A model generated the notes under the pieces. The model was given only the letters and a program-made list of their open reading frames with translations. It did not search any database and had not been told where the DNA came from. DNA of 64,000 bases from Candidatus Altimarinota bacterium (GTDB taxonomy: Bacteria; Patescibacteriota; Gracilibacteria; Absconditabacterales; Absconditicoccaceae), in assembly GCA_021734475.1 (NCBI GenBank), contig JAIPIU010000001.1, positions 186,001-250,000 on the forward strand, written 5' to 3'. Position numbers and translations under genes: made by a program. The stretch's first letter is position 1; each line of letters opens with the position of its first letter. Positions 23,202-32,395 of the stretch are shown here, piece by piece.

Positions 23202-23933
23202 ATGTTAAGTATCAAAAACCTTTCAGTCCAAATAGAAAATAAACATATACTCAAAAATATAAATCTGACTTTTGAACTATGAAAAAACTATTGCATATTG
23301 GGCAAAAATTGATCATGAAAATCATCACTAGCTATGACTATTATGTGACATCCTAAATATCAAATTAAAAAATGAGAATGTGAAATTCAGAATTGAAAAG
23401 AAAAAATCAATCTCTTAGATCTAGATCCAAATGAAAGAGCAAAATTAGGTATATTTTTAGCCTTTCAACATATCCCAGAAATCAAGTGAGTAAAAGTTTT
23501 TGAATTTCTTAGATCAATCTATGATGCACAAAACGATTCTCACACTTCTTTTATTCAATTCAAAAAAATAATTGAACCATTTTTACTAGAATTAAATATT
23601 GATAAAGAGTTTCTTCGAAGAGATCTCAATGTATGATTTAGTGGGGGAGAGAGAAGAAAACTCGAAATATTACAACTCAAATTACTCAAACCTAAATATA
23701 TCTTTTTAGATGAAATAGATTCCTGATTGGATGTAGATGCTTTCAAATCAGTAGCAAATATGATAAAAGAATTGAATAATAAAAATAATTGTTTCATTAT
23801 TATTACACACTATTTCACTATATTAGATTATATTCAAGTTGATCGAGTGTATGTATTGGATAAATGAGAACTAAAAAAAGAATGACTTGCTGAAATAGCC
23901 CATGAAATAAAAGAAAAATGATTTAATAAATAA
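23202..23933 (+). CDS. sufC: Fe-S cluster assembly ATPase SufC
   Basis: 243 aa. Walker A LGKNGSGKSS with both key glycines of GSG-type positions partly encoded by UGA; AFQHIPEIKG is the SufC Q-loop; FSGGERRKLEILQ is the ABC signature; Walker B YIFLDEIDSGLD; THY switch. It powers the SufB scaffold in Fe-S cluster assembly. Its partner sufB lies 4 kb downstream, beyond a deaminase and a UGA-free island. No sufD, sufS or sufU is visible. Confidence 0.94.
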
Positions 23934-23941
23934 TATTTTTT

Positions 23942-24427
23942 ATGAAATATGTAACTTGAGAAGAATTAGAGACAGTTAATCATTTTTTAAATTTAACAAA
24001 AGAAATAGCTAAACAAGCTACTTGTCTTCGTGATAAGTGCGGAAGTATAATAGTAAAAGATAATAAAATAATATGATCGGGATTTAATAGCCCACCAAAT
24101 AATCAAGAAAATCAAAGAAGATGTAATTGTGATAAATCCACTTATCATCCAAAGATAAAAGATACAACTTGTTGTATCCATGCAGAACAAAGAGCAATTA
24201 TGGATGCACTCAAAAACAATCCTAATAAAATAATTTGAAGTAGATTGTATTTTGTTAGACTTAATAGCTATTGAAATATAAAGCCATCAGGCAAACCATA
24301 TTGCACAATTTGTAGCAAAATGACTTTAGATTCATGAGTATCAGAATTTGTCTTATTACACCTAGAATGAGCATGTATATACGATACAGACGAATATAAT
24401 ACATTATCTTTTTCTTACAATAACTAA
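23942..24427 (+). CDS. Cytidine/deoxycytidylate deaminase-like zinc protein
   Basis: 161 aa. CIHAEQRAI supplies the zinc His and catalytic Glu, and PYCTICSKM supplies the two Cys ligands (PCxxC variant). KCGSIIVKDNKIIGSGFNSPP is the usual N-terminal strand-turn. The closest role would be dCMP or tRNA/nucleotide deamination. Extra Cys near CNCDKSTYHP recall the ComEB/dCMP-deaminase type. It starts 8 bases after sufC, so they are likely cotranscribed. Confidence 0.8.
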
Positions 24428-24448
24428 AAATCGCAAAAATATTTCCGA

Positions 24449-24477
24449 TAAAAAAAAGGTGCACGTAAAACGCACAC
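24449..24477 (-). terminator. Terminator of the 150-aa membrane protein gene
   Basis: Minus strand GGTGTGCG-TTTTA-CGTGCACC followed by T7. Confidence 0.75.
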
Positions 24478-24492
24478 CAATAATTTTTTCAT

Positions 24493-24945
24493 TTACTTGG
24501 TTTTGGCATATATTACCAACTTCAAAGCTTTGGCTAAAAAAGATATAGCAAATGCAATAAAGAAAGCAAAGATACCCCATCCAATATAAACAAATTTATT
24601 AATCATAATTTCAGAAACCAAATTTCTTGGAAGGAATAATTGTCCAAAGGAAAAAATAAATGATAATAAGGATATAAACAACAATACAAAGATACCCCAA
24701 AAAGACATTGAGCTTGATAATCGCTTATACTTAGCAATTACAATTTCCGGACCAATCTCTTTCATTATCCTTTCCATTTTTGAAAAGACAATCGCTGCAA
24801 GTATTAATGTTGTAATGGTCAAAACAATATATGGCCAAAACAGATTCATATAAACATTTACATCAAAGACAATAAATGTTATATGTACCAATAATAATGA
24901 GGCACAAACTGAAACCCAAAAGAAATTCTTCTGTAACTTTTCCAT
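24493..24945 (-). CDS. Four-helix membrane protein (UGA-free island gene 1)
   Basis: 150 aa with four clear membrane segments (about 10-28, 36-55, 78-98, 120-142) and a basic helix between the second pair (MERIMKEIG...KYKRLS). No family recognised. No UGA codons; Gly is GGN and Trp is UGG. It has its own promoter (24980-25007) and terminator. Confidence 0.65.
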   Translation of the reverse strand: MEKLQKNFFWVSVCASLLLVHITFIVFDVNVYMNLFWPYIVLTITTLILAAIVFSKMERIMKEIGPEIVIAKYKRLSSSMSFWGIFVLLFISLLSFIFSFGQLFLPRNLVSEIMINKFVYIGWGIFAFFIAFAISFLAKALKLVIYAKTK

Positions 24946-24979
24946 TTTCGTAAATTTTTGTTAATTTTTATTTTAAAAA

Positions 24980-25007
24980 CTTATAATTATTTAATACAAA
25001 AAGTCAA
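24980..25007 (-). promoter_or_regulatory. Promoter of island gene 1
   Basis: Minus strand TTGACT (25002-25007), 16-base spacer, TATAAG (24980-24985). It begins directly after the T run of the upstream unit's terminator. Confidence 0.75.
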
Positions 25008-25008
25008 T

Positions 25009-25040
25009 AAAAAAAGCCAGACCCAAATAAAGATCTGACT
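25009..25040 (-). terminator. Terminator of island gene 2
   Basis: Minus strand GTCAGATC..GGTCTGGC hairpin with T7, abutting the next promoter. Confidence 0.7.
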
Positions 25041-25061
25041 TCTATAATAATTTTTTTCTGC

Positions 25062-25646
25062 TTAATTTGTGATAGTGAGTATTACCGTAGGTTTCAAAGT
25101 ATTGTCTTCGAAATCGTATAACGGAGCACCACTAAATTTTAAATTCCATGCACCGGCAGATACTTTGTATCCAAATAATGGACCTACACCATATTGTCGC
25201 CTGGCCATTGCTCCTACTGATATTTTCGAATACTCGTAAGTAAACGAGTTCGTATACCAGTAGTTGTCATCACCTGATCCAATTTCCCACAATGAAAAGA
25301 AAACAATACTTTTGGTTGAATCATTTCCAATCTGTGGAGCAAATTTGATCCAAGGAGAGATACGAAATGACCATTTATCCAACTGCTCAACGCCAGGACC
25401 TATACCAAAGTACAGTGAACCTACATTGTAATTTAGATAAACAAAGCCTTCATTCCATCCAGTTGTAGTAGCGAAATAGGGCGCTACGCTAAAACCACCT
25501 TTTACAGTCTGTTCCCATGTAATTTGGGTAAACGGGATAGTTGTTTTCCCGACTGGAAAACGAAAGTCCTGCTCCAGCATTACAAATTGGCTGAAAGCCG
25601 GAATAGCCATAAGGCTTACAATCATAATAACAAAAAATTTCTTCAT
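25062..25646 (-). CDS. Secreted beta-barrel-like protein (UGA-free island gene 2)
   Basis: 194 aa. The N-terminus MKKFFVIMIVSLMAIPAFSQ is a clear signal peptide of the type common in Bacteroidota (cleavage after FS/Q). The rest alternates polar and aromatic residues (SLYFGIGPGVE, WSFRISPWIKFAP, YEYSKISVGAMARRQYG) and ends in a strand, like a small outer-membrane porin. Such a barrel is unexpected in this lineage. No UGA codons. It may be surface-located or derived from a diderm donor. Confidence 0.6.
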   Translation of the reverse strand: MKKFFVIMIVSLMAIPAFSQFVMLEQDFRFPVGKTTIPFTQITWEQTVKGGFSVAPYFATTTGWNEGFVYLNYNVGSLYFGIGPGVEQLDKWSFRISPWIKFAPQIGNDSTKSIVFFSLWEIGSGDDNYWYTNSFTYEYSKISVGAMARRQYGVGPLFGYKVSAGAWNLKFSGAPLYDFEDNTLKPTVILTITN

Positions 25647-25674
25647 AATACATTTATTTTTATTTATACAATAC

Positions 25675-25702
25675 TTTATAATTATTTACAATTAAATGTC
25701 AA
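25675..25702 (-). promoter_or_regulatory. Promoter of island gene 2
   Basis: Minus strand TTGACA (25697-25702), 16-base spacer, TATAAA (25675-25680). Confidence 0.75.
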
Positions 25703-25703
25703 T

Positions 25704-25730
25704 AAAAAAACAGCCTCAAAAAGAAACTGT
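25704..25730 (-). terminator. Terminator overlapping the end of island gene 3
   Basis: Minus strand ACAGTTTC-TTTTT-GAGGCTGT with T7. The UGA that ends island gene 3 (25716-25718) lies inside this hairpin. Confidence 0.75.
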
Positions 25731-26312
25731 CTTAAATTCTCTAAATTTTATAAGACTCAATACTATAGCCTGCAAAAACAATGACCGCAATGGTTGTATC
25801 AAAGACCAATAATCACTATAATGAGACAAAACCGTAATCAGATTAAATATAGTTGCTATTGATATTATCATCCATGGACCAAAAGGTTCTTTACCTTTCC
25901 CATCATACACACCCCATATCAAGGGAATATATACAATTGTATTTAATATTTGCATCGTTACATGCACTTCTTTTAAGTTTGTAAACAAAAGCAAAAGAAT
26001 AATAAATACAGATCCAGCAATTACGATCAATATATCTCTTTTTAGTAATATATAATTTTTATGAACTATAATCACTATCAAGACATATACATTTACAGCA
26101 GTTCCTATAAAGAGTAGAGATGACTTGAAATAATCCAAAACAAGCAAATGATAAGTCACAGTATTGATAATAGCAATCAATGTCCATAGACTTATTACAA
26201 CAAGATTTGGTTTAGAATTTTGTTTTTTAGTTTCTTTACTATACCACAGCATACCTACAACAATAAGTAATATTGATAGTAAAGCTGAAGAAACATAAAT
26301 AAAGTCTCTCAT
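25716..26312 (-). CDS. Multi-span membrane protein ending at UGA (UGA-free island gene 3)
   Basis: 198 aa with six or seven membrane segments. It is homologous in length and pattern to the gene at 51058-51636: both start with a span and a short polar turn, then KPNL/TPNL, then INTVTYH / INAFTFH. No known function. No internal UGA. Its first stop in the reading frame is UGA at 25716-25718, within its own terminator hairpin. Read as Gly, the frame would run seven more codons through the T run and the next -35 box to a TAA at 25692. The homologue ends at the equivalent point with TAA, so UGA is probably the ancestral stop. Confidence 0.65.
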   Translation of the reverse strand: MRDFIYVSSALLSILLIVVGMLWYSKETKKQNSKPNLVVISLWTLIAIINTVTYHLLVLDYFKSSLLFIGTAVNVYVLIVIIVHKNYILLKRDILIVIAGSVFIILLLLFTNLKEVHVTMQILNTIVYIPLIWGVYDGKGKEPFGPWMIISIATIFNLITVLSHYSDYWSLIQPLRSLFLQAIVLSLIKFREFKTVSF

Positions 26313-26331
26313 ATTTTTTGTTTTTTATCAC

Positions 26332-26357
26332 ATTATATATTTATCACAAAAAGTCAA
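26332..26357 (-). promoter_or_regulatory. Promoter of island gene 3
   Basis: Minus strand TTGACT (26352-26357) with TATAAT (26332-26337); the spacer is 14 here, shorter than the usual 16. Confidence 0.55.
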
Positions 26358-26358
26358 T

Positions 26359-26387
26359 AAAAAAACAGCTTTCAAAAAGAAAGCTGT
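26359..26387 (-). terminator. Terminator of island gene 4
   Basis: Perfect minus-strand hairpin ACAGCTTTC-TTTTT-GAAAGCTGT and a T7 run, immediately followed by the next promoter. Confidence 0.85.
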
Positions 26388-26408
26388 CTTATAAAATATC
26401 AAAACCTT

Positions 26409-26951
26409 TTAGTCAAATTCAAATACAAGATTTTCCAAATAATTACCAATCATTGGATCATGATAAAAATAATTATAATTACCCACAACCCCTTCAATCT
26501 TTATATTCAAATCATGACTATATGTTTTCAACATATAAGGAATCTTTTTTGATTCTGAAATCATAAATCCATGTTCAAAATACTCGCTATAGTATTTATC
26601 CTGCTTAAATTCTACCAAAGCTATCCTATCAATTATAGTATCAATACCTAATTTTAATAGAACAGAATTAAGGTAATTCTCAGGCAAATCAAATGGATCG
26701 GTATAAAAATTATTTTCTTTGAAATCATCGAGATCAAAAACCTCAAAAGAAATTTTTTCAACTTTCGCGACTTCTTTTTCTTCTTGATTTGTACAAGATG
26801 TAAGACAAATCCCACAAACCGCAATAATTGCAAATAAGCAGCCAAACCATGAAGTCAGAATATTGAAACGAAAAATAACTTTTTCCCATTTTTTTGTTTC
26901 AGTAGAAAAACCATTAGTAACCTCTACAAACCGATTGATTAAATATTTCAT
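26409..26951 (-). CDS. Membrane/lipobox-leader protein A (UGA-free island gene 4)
   Basis: 180 aa. Residues 1-55 are nearly identical to the leader of the neighbour at 27053-27826: a basic helix with STETKKWEK, one membrane span and a lipobox-like LTSC near residue 52. The rest is an acidic extracytoplasmic domain (FEVFDLDDFKENNFY, DPFDLPENYL) without recognised fold and unlike that of the neighbour. If the lipobox is used, the leader is far longer than a normal lipoprotein signal, so a membrane anchor is equally possible. No UGA codons. Confidence 0.6.
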   Translation of the reverse strand: MKYLINRFVEVTNGFSTETKKWEKVIFRFNILTSWFGCLFAIIAVCGICLTSCTNQEEKEVAKVEKISFEVFDLDDFKENNFYTDPFDLPENYLNSVLLKLGIDTIIDRIALVEFKQDKYYSEYFEHGFMISESKKIPYMLKTYSHDLNIKIEGVVGNYNYFYHDPMIGNYLENLVFEFD

Positions 26952-26974
26952 TTTATTAGATTTTTGTTTTATTA

Positions 26975-27002
26975 TTTATAACTATTTAATACAAAAAGTC
27001 AA
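26975..27002 (-). promoter_or_regulatory. Promoter of island gene 4
   Basis: Minus strand TTGACT (26997-27002), 16-base spacer, TATAAA (26975-26980). Confidence 0.75.
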
Positions 27003-27035
27003 TAAAAAAAAGACAATCCTGAAAACAGAATTGCC
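27003..27035 (-). terminator. Terminator of island gene 5
   Basis: Minus strand GGCAATTCTG-TTTT-CAGGATTGTC and a T8 run, abutting the promoter of island gene 4. Confidence 0.8.
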
Positions 27036-27052
27036 CTATAAAATTTTAAAAT

Positions 27053-27826
27053 TTACAATCGAAATAAATCAGCCAAATAAGGAATGTAAGATTTTTTCTT
27101 TAATCTTTTTGTATCATCATTTCCCTCATATTCATAGAGAATTAGTCTGCTGATATCACGAATCTTAATTTGACAAGTACTAGTTTCAACAAAGATAAGT
27201 TCATCATCAGTAACCGAATTACTATTTAGTTGAGTTTGTTCTGCATATGCAAATGGACTGCCTGATATATTTTTAATATATATCGTTATATATCCATCTT
27301 CGTCATACTTCAGCAGATTTAATTCAAACCCATCAACCTCAATAGGATAGTAATAACTTCCACAGACCTTTCTTACGTTCATTGTATGGAGCGGTGCACC
27401 AAGAGGAGTAGATATATTAATATTAACCAACAAATGCCAATCTTGGGCTTTATCATAATCCTGGTCAGTCAAAATATATACATCATCTTTTCTGTTCCAA
27501 ACATTATAATTCACCTCACCAAATTCCACAATTCCATTCTGATGATTCAATCTTTTGAAGAGATACCCATACTCCGATTTGATCAAACTAATTGATTGAC
27601 CACACTCAAGTTCATCAATTTTAGCATGAACTTTAAGCTCGGTATTTTTCATTGCTTCCTGATCTGTACAGGATGTAAGACAAAGTCCACAAACTGCAAT
27701 AATAGCAAACAAGTAGCCAAACCATGAAATCAGAACGTTGGAACGAAAAATAATTTTTTCCCATTTTTTTGTTTCAGTAGAAGAGTCTTTTGTAAACTCT
27801 ACAAACCATTTAACTAATTTTTTCAT
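27053..27826 (-). CDS. Membrane/lipobox-leader protein B (UGA-free island gene 5)
   Basis: 257 aa. Same leader as the 26409-26951 protein (STETKKWEKIIFR, a span ending IIAVCGLCLTSC), then a different, larger ectodomain of about 200 residues with beta-rich character (VEVDGFELNLL-like, GYITIYIKNISG). No family recognised. No UGA codons; stop TAA. Shared leader plus diverged exterior suggests a modular surface-protein family. Confidence 0.6.
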   Translation of the reverse strand: MKKLVKWFVEFTKDSSTETKKWEKIIFRSNVLISWFGYLFAIIAVCGLCLTSCTDQEAMKNTELKVHAKIDELECGQSISLIKSEYGYLFKRLNHQNGIVEFGEVNYNVWNRKDDVYILTDQDYDKAQDWHLLVNINISTPLGAPLHTMNVRKVCGSYYYPIEVDGFELNLLKYDEDGYITIYIKNISGSPFAYAEQTQLNSNSVTDDELIFVETSTCQIKIRDISRLILYEYEGNDDTKRLKKKSYIPYLADLFRL

Positions 27827-27851
27827 ATTTATTAGATTTTTTGTTTTTTAT

Positions 27852-27879
27852 TTTATAATTATTTTAAATTAAAAGTCAA
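27852..27879 (-). promoter_or_regulatory. Promoter of island gene 5
   Basis: Minus strand TTGACT (27874-27879), 16-base spacer, TATAAA (27852-27857). Confidence 0.75.
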
Positions 27880-27955
27880 TATTACTTTTTCAATTGAAAA
27901 TTCCAACTTTTTCCTTACTTTAATTTTTAATTCTTAATTCTTAATTTTTAATTTA

Positions 27956-29341
27956 ATGAATTTTAAATCAGTATTAGAATCTTCAGATAAAATCAAATAT
28001 GATCTCTATCTACAATGACTTACAGAAACGACTGTAAGAGCTATTTCACAAGATCAAAACGAACCAGAATGGATGCTAAAACATCGTCTAAAATCATTAG
28101 AAATATTCAATAATATGCCAATGCCAAATCGATGACCAAGTCTGGATTGATTAGATTTTGATGAAATAGTTTATTATGCCAAACCTTCTCAAGAAAGCGA
28201 ATGATATGCTACCGACCGAGAAGATGTAGATCCTGAAATTAAAAAAAAATTTGAAAGACTCTGAATACCAGAAGCTGAAAGAAAATATTTAGCCTGAGCG
28301 GGAGGGCAGTATGACTCTCTCAATGTTTATCATAAAATCAAACAGCAGCGATCAGATAAATGAATTATTTTTGAAGATATGCCACAGGCTTTACATACAC
28401 ATCCTCAGTTGGTTCAGAAATATTTCATGAAACTAGTTCCTGCTACAGATCATAAATTTGCAGCTCTTCATGGCGCAGTTCGAAGTGGATGAACATTTAT
28501 CTATGTCCCCAAATGAATTAAACTCGACGAACCATTGCAAGCATATTTTCGTATGAATACTTATGCAGGAGGGCAGTTTGAACATACACTGATTATTATA
28601 GATGATGATGCTCAGTGAAATTATATAGAATGATGTTCTGCACCCAAATATGACAAAGCATCTCTCCATGCAGGTCTGGTTGAGGTTTTTGTTTGAAAAA
28701 ATTCTCATATGAAATATTCATCAGTCGAGAATCGATCAACCAATACTTATAATCTCAATACCAAGAGAGCACTACTAGAAGAAAGTTCTTATATGGAACG
28801 AGTAAACGGTAATATGTGATCTTGTACTACTATGCTTTACCCTTGTTCTATACTCAAATGAGATAATTCCAAAACTGATTTACTTGGAATCGCTGTTGCT
28901 TGAAAATGACAAAATCAAGATACATGATCCAAAGTTATTCATATATGAAAAAATACATCTTCCACTATAGTTTCCAAATCAATATCCAAAGACTGATGAA
29001 TAGCTACATATCGTGGTTTAGTAAAAATAGCTCCACAGGCAGATAATTCTGTAAATTCAACAAATTGCGATGCTCTGCTTTTAGATAATATTTCAATAAG
29101 TAATACTATTCCTGATATTGTATCAGATAATGATAGTTCTATAGTAGCTCATGAAGCAAGCGCATGAAAAATAGATGAATCAGAAATGTTTTATCTCATG
29201 GCAAGGTGATTGGATCAAGAAAGAGCAATGTCTATGATAGTAAATTGATTCTTTTCTTCTGTAGTAAAAAAGTTACCATTGGAATATGCAGGTGAGCTAA
29301 ATAAATTGATAGAATTAGAAATGGAAGGATCTGTATGATAA
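27956..29341 (+). CDS. sufB: Fe-S cluster assembly scaffold SufB
   Basis: 461 aa, usual length. Seen: [109 protein letters not shown]. Together with SufC it assembles Fe-S clusters. No SufD paralogue is present, so a minimal SufBC system with a SufB homodimer is plausible. Separated from sufC by the UGA-free island. Confidence 0.96.
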
Positions 29342-29345
29342 AACT

Positions 29346-29379
29346 AAGCCCCCTTGAGAAAGGGGGGCGGGGGGATTTT
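29346..29379. repeat. CCCCC-pair dispersed repeat after sufB
   Basis: GCCCCC..GGGGGG palindrome with a GGGGGATTTT tail, five bases after the sufB stop. It belongs to a family at 46487, 48828, 50678 and 57091. Confidence 0.7.
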
Positions 29380-29405
29380 GTTTTAATATATTATAAATTT
29401 ATAAA

Positions 29406-30452
29406 ATGTCAGATTTTTTTTCTTATGTATTACTTAATAATAGTATATATGATTATACAATAGCATTATGAATTTTTGTAATAACTTATATTTTAGTCCG
29501 AATAATTAGAAAATATTTATTACAAAAAGCTAAAAAATTAGCAGAAAAAACTACTTCAAAACGAGATGATATAATAATTAGAAATATAGCATCCATATCA
29601 AAATTATTTTATATAGTTCTTTGTATTTATATCCCTCTACAATATATCAGCATAGGAAATAAAATAGATCGTACTATAGAAATAATATTTCTAATAATGA
29701 TAGTACGAGAAGTATCAAATATATTAATCAAATCAATAAAAATTATTTTAGAAGAAACTTTACACAAAGGCAAAACTGGTAAAAAAGACAAAACAAAAAT
29801 AAACTTATTTCACATTGTAGCAAAAATAATAATTTATGTAACGGGATGATTATTATTATTATCAAATCTATGAATTGAAATAACACCATTGATAGCAAGT
29901 GTATGAGTAATGTGAATAGCAATAGCTTTTGCTTTACAAAAGATATTATGAGATATATTTTCGTCATTTAGTATATTTTTGGATAAACCATTTGAAGTAG
30001 GTGATTTTATAATAATAGGAGAGGATAGTGGTCATGTAAAAGATGTTTGAATAAAATCAACACGCATACAGACATTACAATGACAAGAACTAATTATTCC
30101 CAATGCAGAAATGACATGAATTAGGATAAATAATTATGGAAAAATGAAAAAAAGAAGAGTGAATTTTACTATAGGTGTTGTTTATCAAACAGATCCATCA
30201 GTTTTAGAAAAAATTCCTTGAATGATACAAAAAATTATAGAAGATACAGAATATACTGAATTTACCAGAGCCCATTTTATAGAATTCTGAAAATCTGATT
30301 TAATATTTGAGATAGTATATTATATAAATACCAATGAATACTCAATATATAGAGACACACATCAAAGAGTAAGTTTAGATATAATGAAAAAATTCAAAAA
30401 AGAAAAAATTAGTTTCGCATACCCAACACAAAGTATCTATATAGAAAAATAA
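29406..30452 (+). CDS. MscS-family mechanosensitive ion channel
   Basis: 348 aa. Four N-terminal spans are followed by the pore-lining helix GIEITPLIASVGVMGIAIAF and then FALQKILGDIFSSFSIFLDKPFEVGDFI, the MscS hallmark. The beta domain (IIPNAEMTGIRINNYG) and C-terminal domain follow. It releases solutes on hypoosmotic shock. Confidence 0.9.
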
Positions 30453-30473
30453 TTTATCTATTAATAATACATT

Positions 30474-31388
30474 ATGTGAAAGAAAGATAAACCAAAATGA
30501 ATTCAAACTGGAGAAAACAATAACTTAATCACAGAAAGAATAGAATCACAACAACTAAATACAAATATAGAACTAATACAAACACTCATAACTCAAGATA
30601 ATTCTTTGCCATTAGAAAATTATACATTAGATCAATCATGAATAACTATATGTTCTAGTAGAGGGGGGACCATACCTTCACTAATTTTAGATTGAGTAGA
30701 AATATTTTACAATGATCCAGTAAAAAGAAATGATTTTAGTAAAAGCATCAGAGAATGATTTTGGATGTGACCACAAGCATGACCATTCACACAAGAACAA
30801 AACGAACAATATTGATATAATCTTAAACAACATTGATTTTTAAGGGATCTTAAGCGAGATAAAAAAGAAATTGAATGAAATAAAATATCTTATGAATTCA
30901 ACACAAATCAAGATACATTAAAAGCTTTTCCACACAATTTTACAACAACTCAAGAAATAAACTTGTGAAAAAAATGAGCATATATATGACTAATCATAGA
31001 AAACAAATCCGATGGAGTAATTAGATTTGCACCATGACATCATACATATTACAAAGTATCTCCAGATCAAAAAACAAATATTAAGCTAAGTGATAACATG
31101 TGAGTAAATGATGAAATGAAAACAAAACGAGTATCCTGACAAGAAACAATAAAAATAAAAAATCCATGATCTTGCCAAGTATTTATTCCATGAACAGGAT
31201 TATTACAATTAAACTTTGATGAAAAATTTAAAGATTTACGATTACGAACAGAAAAAGAAAAATGATTTGTCTGTATCGAACCAGTTGTTTGTCATCCTAA
31301 TGAACGAAACAACTCATCAATTATCATAACTCCTAAAGAACAAATAAAAATCTGATTTACTATAACATTATTATCAAAGGATAAATAA
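30474..31388 (+). CDS. Aldose 1-epimerase-like protein
   Basis: 304 aa. A beta-rich enzyme with FAPGHHTYYKVSPDQ resembling the catalytic His region of aldose epimerases, and GGTIPSLILDGVEIFY and GFLRD at the N-terminal strands. Likely sugar mutarotation or hexose-6-phosphate epimerisation. The usual catalytic Glu is not clearly assigned here. About 22 bases after mscS. Confidence 0.6.
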
Positions 31389-31426
31389 TTCTTAATTCTT
31401 AATTTTTAACCATTAATTCCCCAAGA

Positions 31427-31822
31427 ATGGATACTTCTCAAATCTACCAAACAATGATCAAACCATCTTGGTCTCCACCAGGACGATTATTTGGTCCAGT
31501 ACGAACTGTTCTTTATCTAATGATAATTATATCTTACTGACATGTGGTTATTCAAGTAATTCAAAAAAAACTACCACGAACAATTCTGATTCCATTTGTA
31601 ATAAATATTATTGCTAACGCTTTGTTTACATATCTTCGATTCAAAAAAAGTAATTTATTATTATGATTGATAGATATTATAATCGTTCTAATTACAATAA
31701 TAATAACCATAATAGTTATTCGACCTCACTACAAACGAGTAGCTTATATGCAAATACCATATCTTCTACGAGTATGTTTTGCTACAGTTTTGGCTACAAG
31801 CATATTTATCATGAATAAATAA
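31427..31822 (+). CDS. TspO/MBR family membrane protein
   Basis: 131 aa. [19 protein letters not shown] is the TspO N-terminal signature, followed by four more spans. The usual Trp of GPVWT is Arg here. TspO binds porphyrins or sterols; the role in this organism is unknown. Confidence 0.8.
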
Positions 31823-31843
31823 TTTTAATTAAATATCTAAATC

Positions 31844-32389
31844 ATGTTAAAACAACAAATAGATCGAGAATCATTTAAGATAGAAACATCAAAATCGATT
31901 CTTTCTCCTATAACGACACAATACGCACAAGATATTTTTAAAGAATTTGATGAAGAAATTACAAAATATATGTTTCCCATACCAGCAAAAAATATAAGTG
32001 AAACAATTGATTTTATAAATCATTCAATTAAAAAAAATTTAGCCTGAAAAAATATCCAACTTGTAATATTAGACAAAAGCACCAAAGAATTCCTTGGTTG
32101 TGTCTGACTTCATGAACCAGAAACTTCTACTCCAGAATTATGAATTTGGATAAAAAAACCCGTTCATTGAAAAAAATATTGATTTGAAGCAGTTCAACAA
32201 TTAAAATTACGAGCAGATGAAAATATAATATTTGATTATTTAATATACCCTGTAGATCATCGCAATATATCCAGTTGCAAAATCCCCGAAAGATTATGAT
32301 GAACAACAGATTGAAAGATAGAATTAAAAAAAACTCCTGATCCTAAAAAAATACTAGAATCGATTACATACAAAATTTATTCAAAATAA
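31844..32389 (+). CDS. GNAT-family N-acetyltransferase (RimJ/RimL type)
   Basis: 181 aa. TYKxM-like start, LVILDKSTKEFLGCVGLHEP, ELGIWIKKPVHGKKYGFEAV (acetyl-CoA loop RxxGxG replaced by HGKKYG) and NISSCKIPERLG near the C-terminus match the Acetyltransf_3 pattern. Substrate unknown. Confidence 0.75.
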
Positions 32390-32395
32390 AAAACA

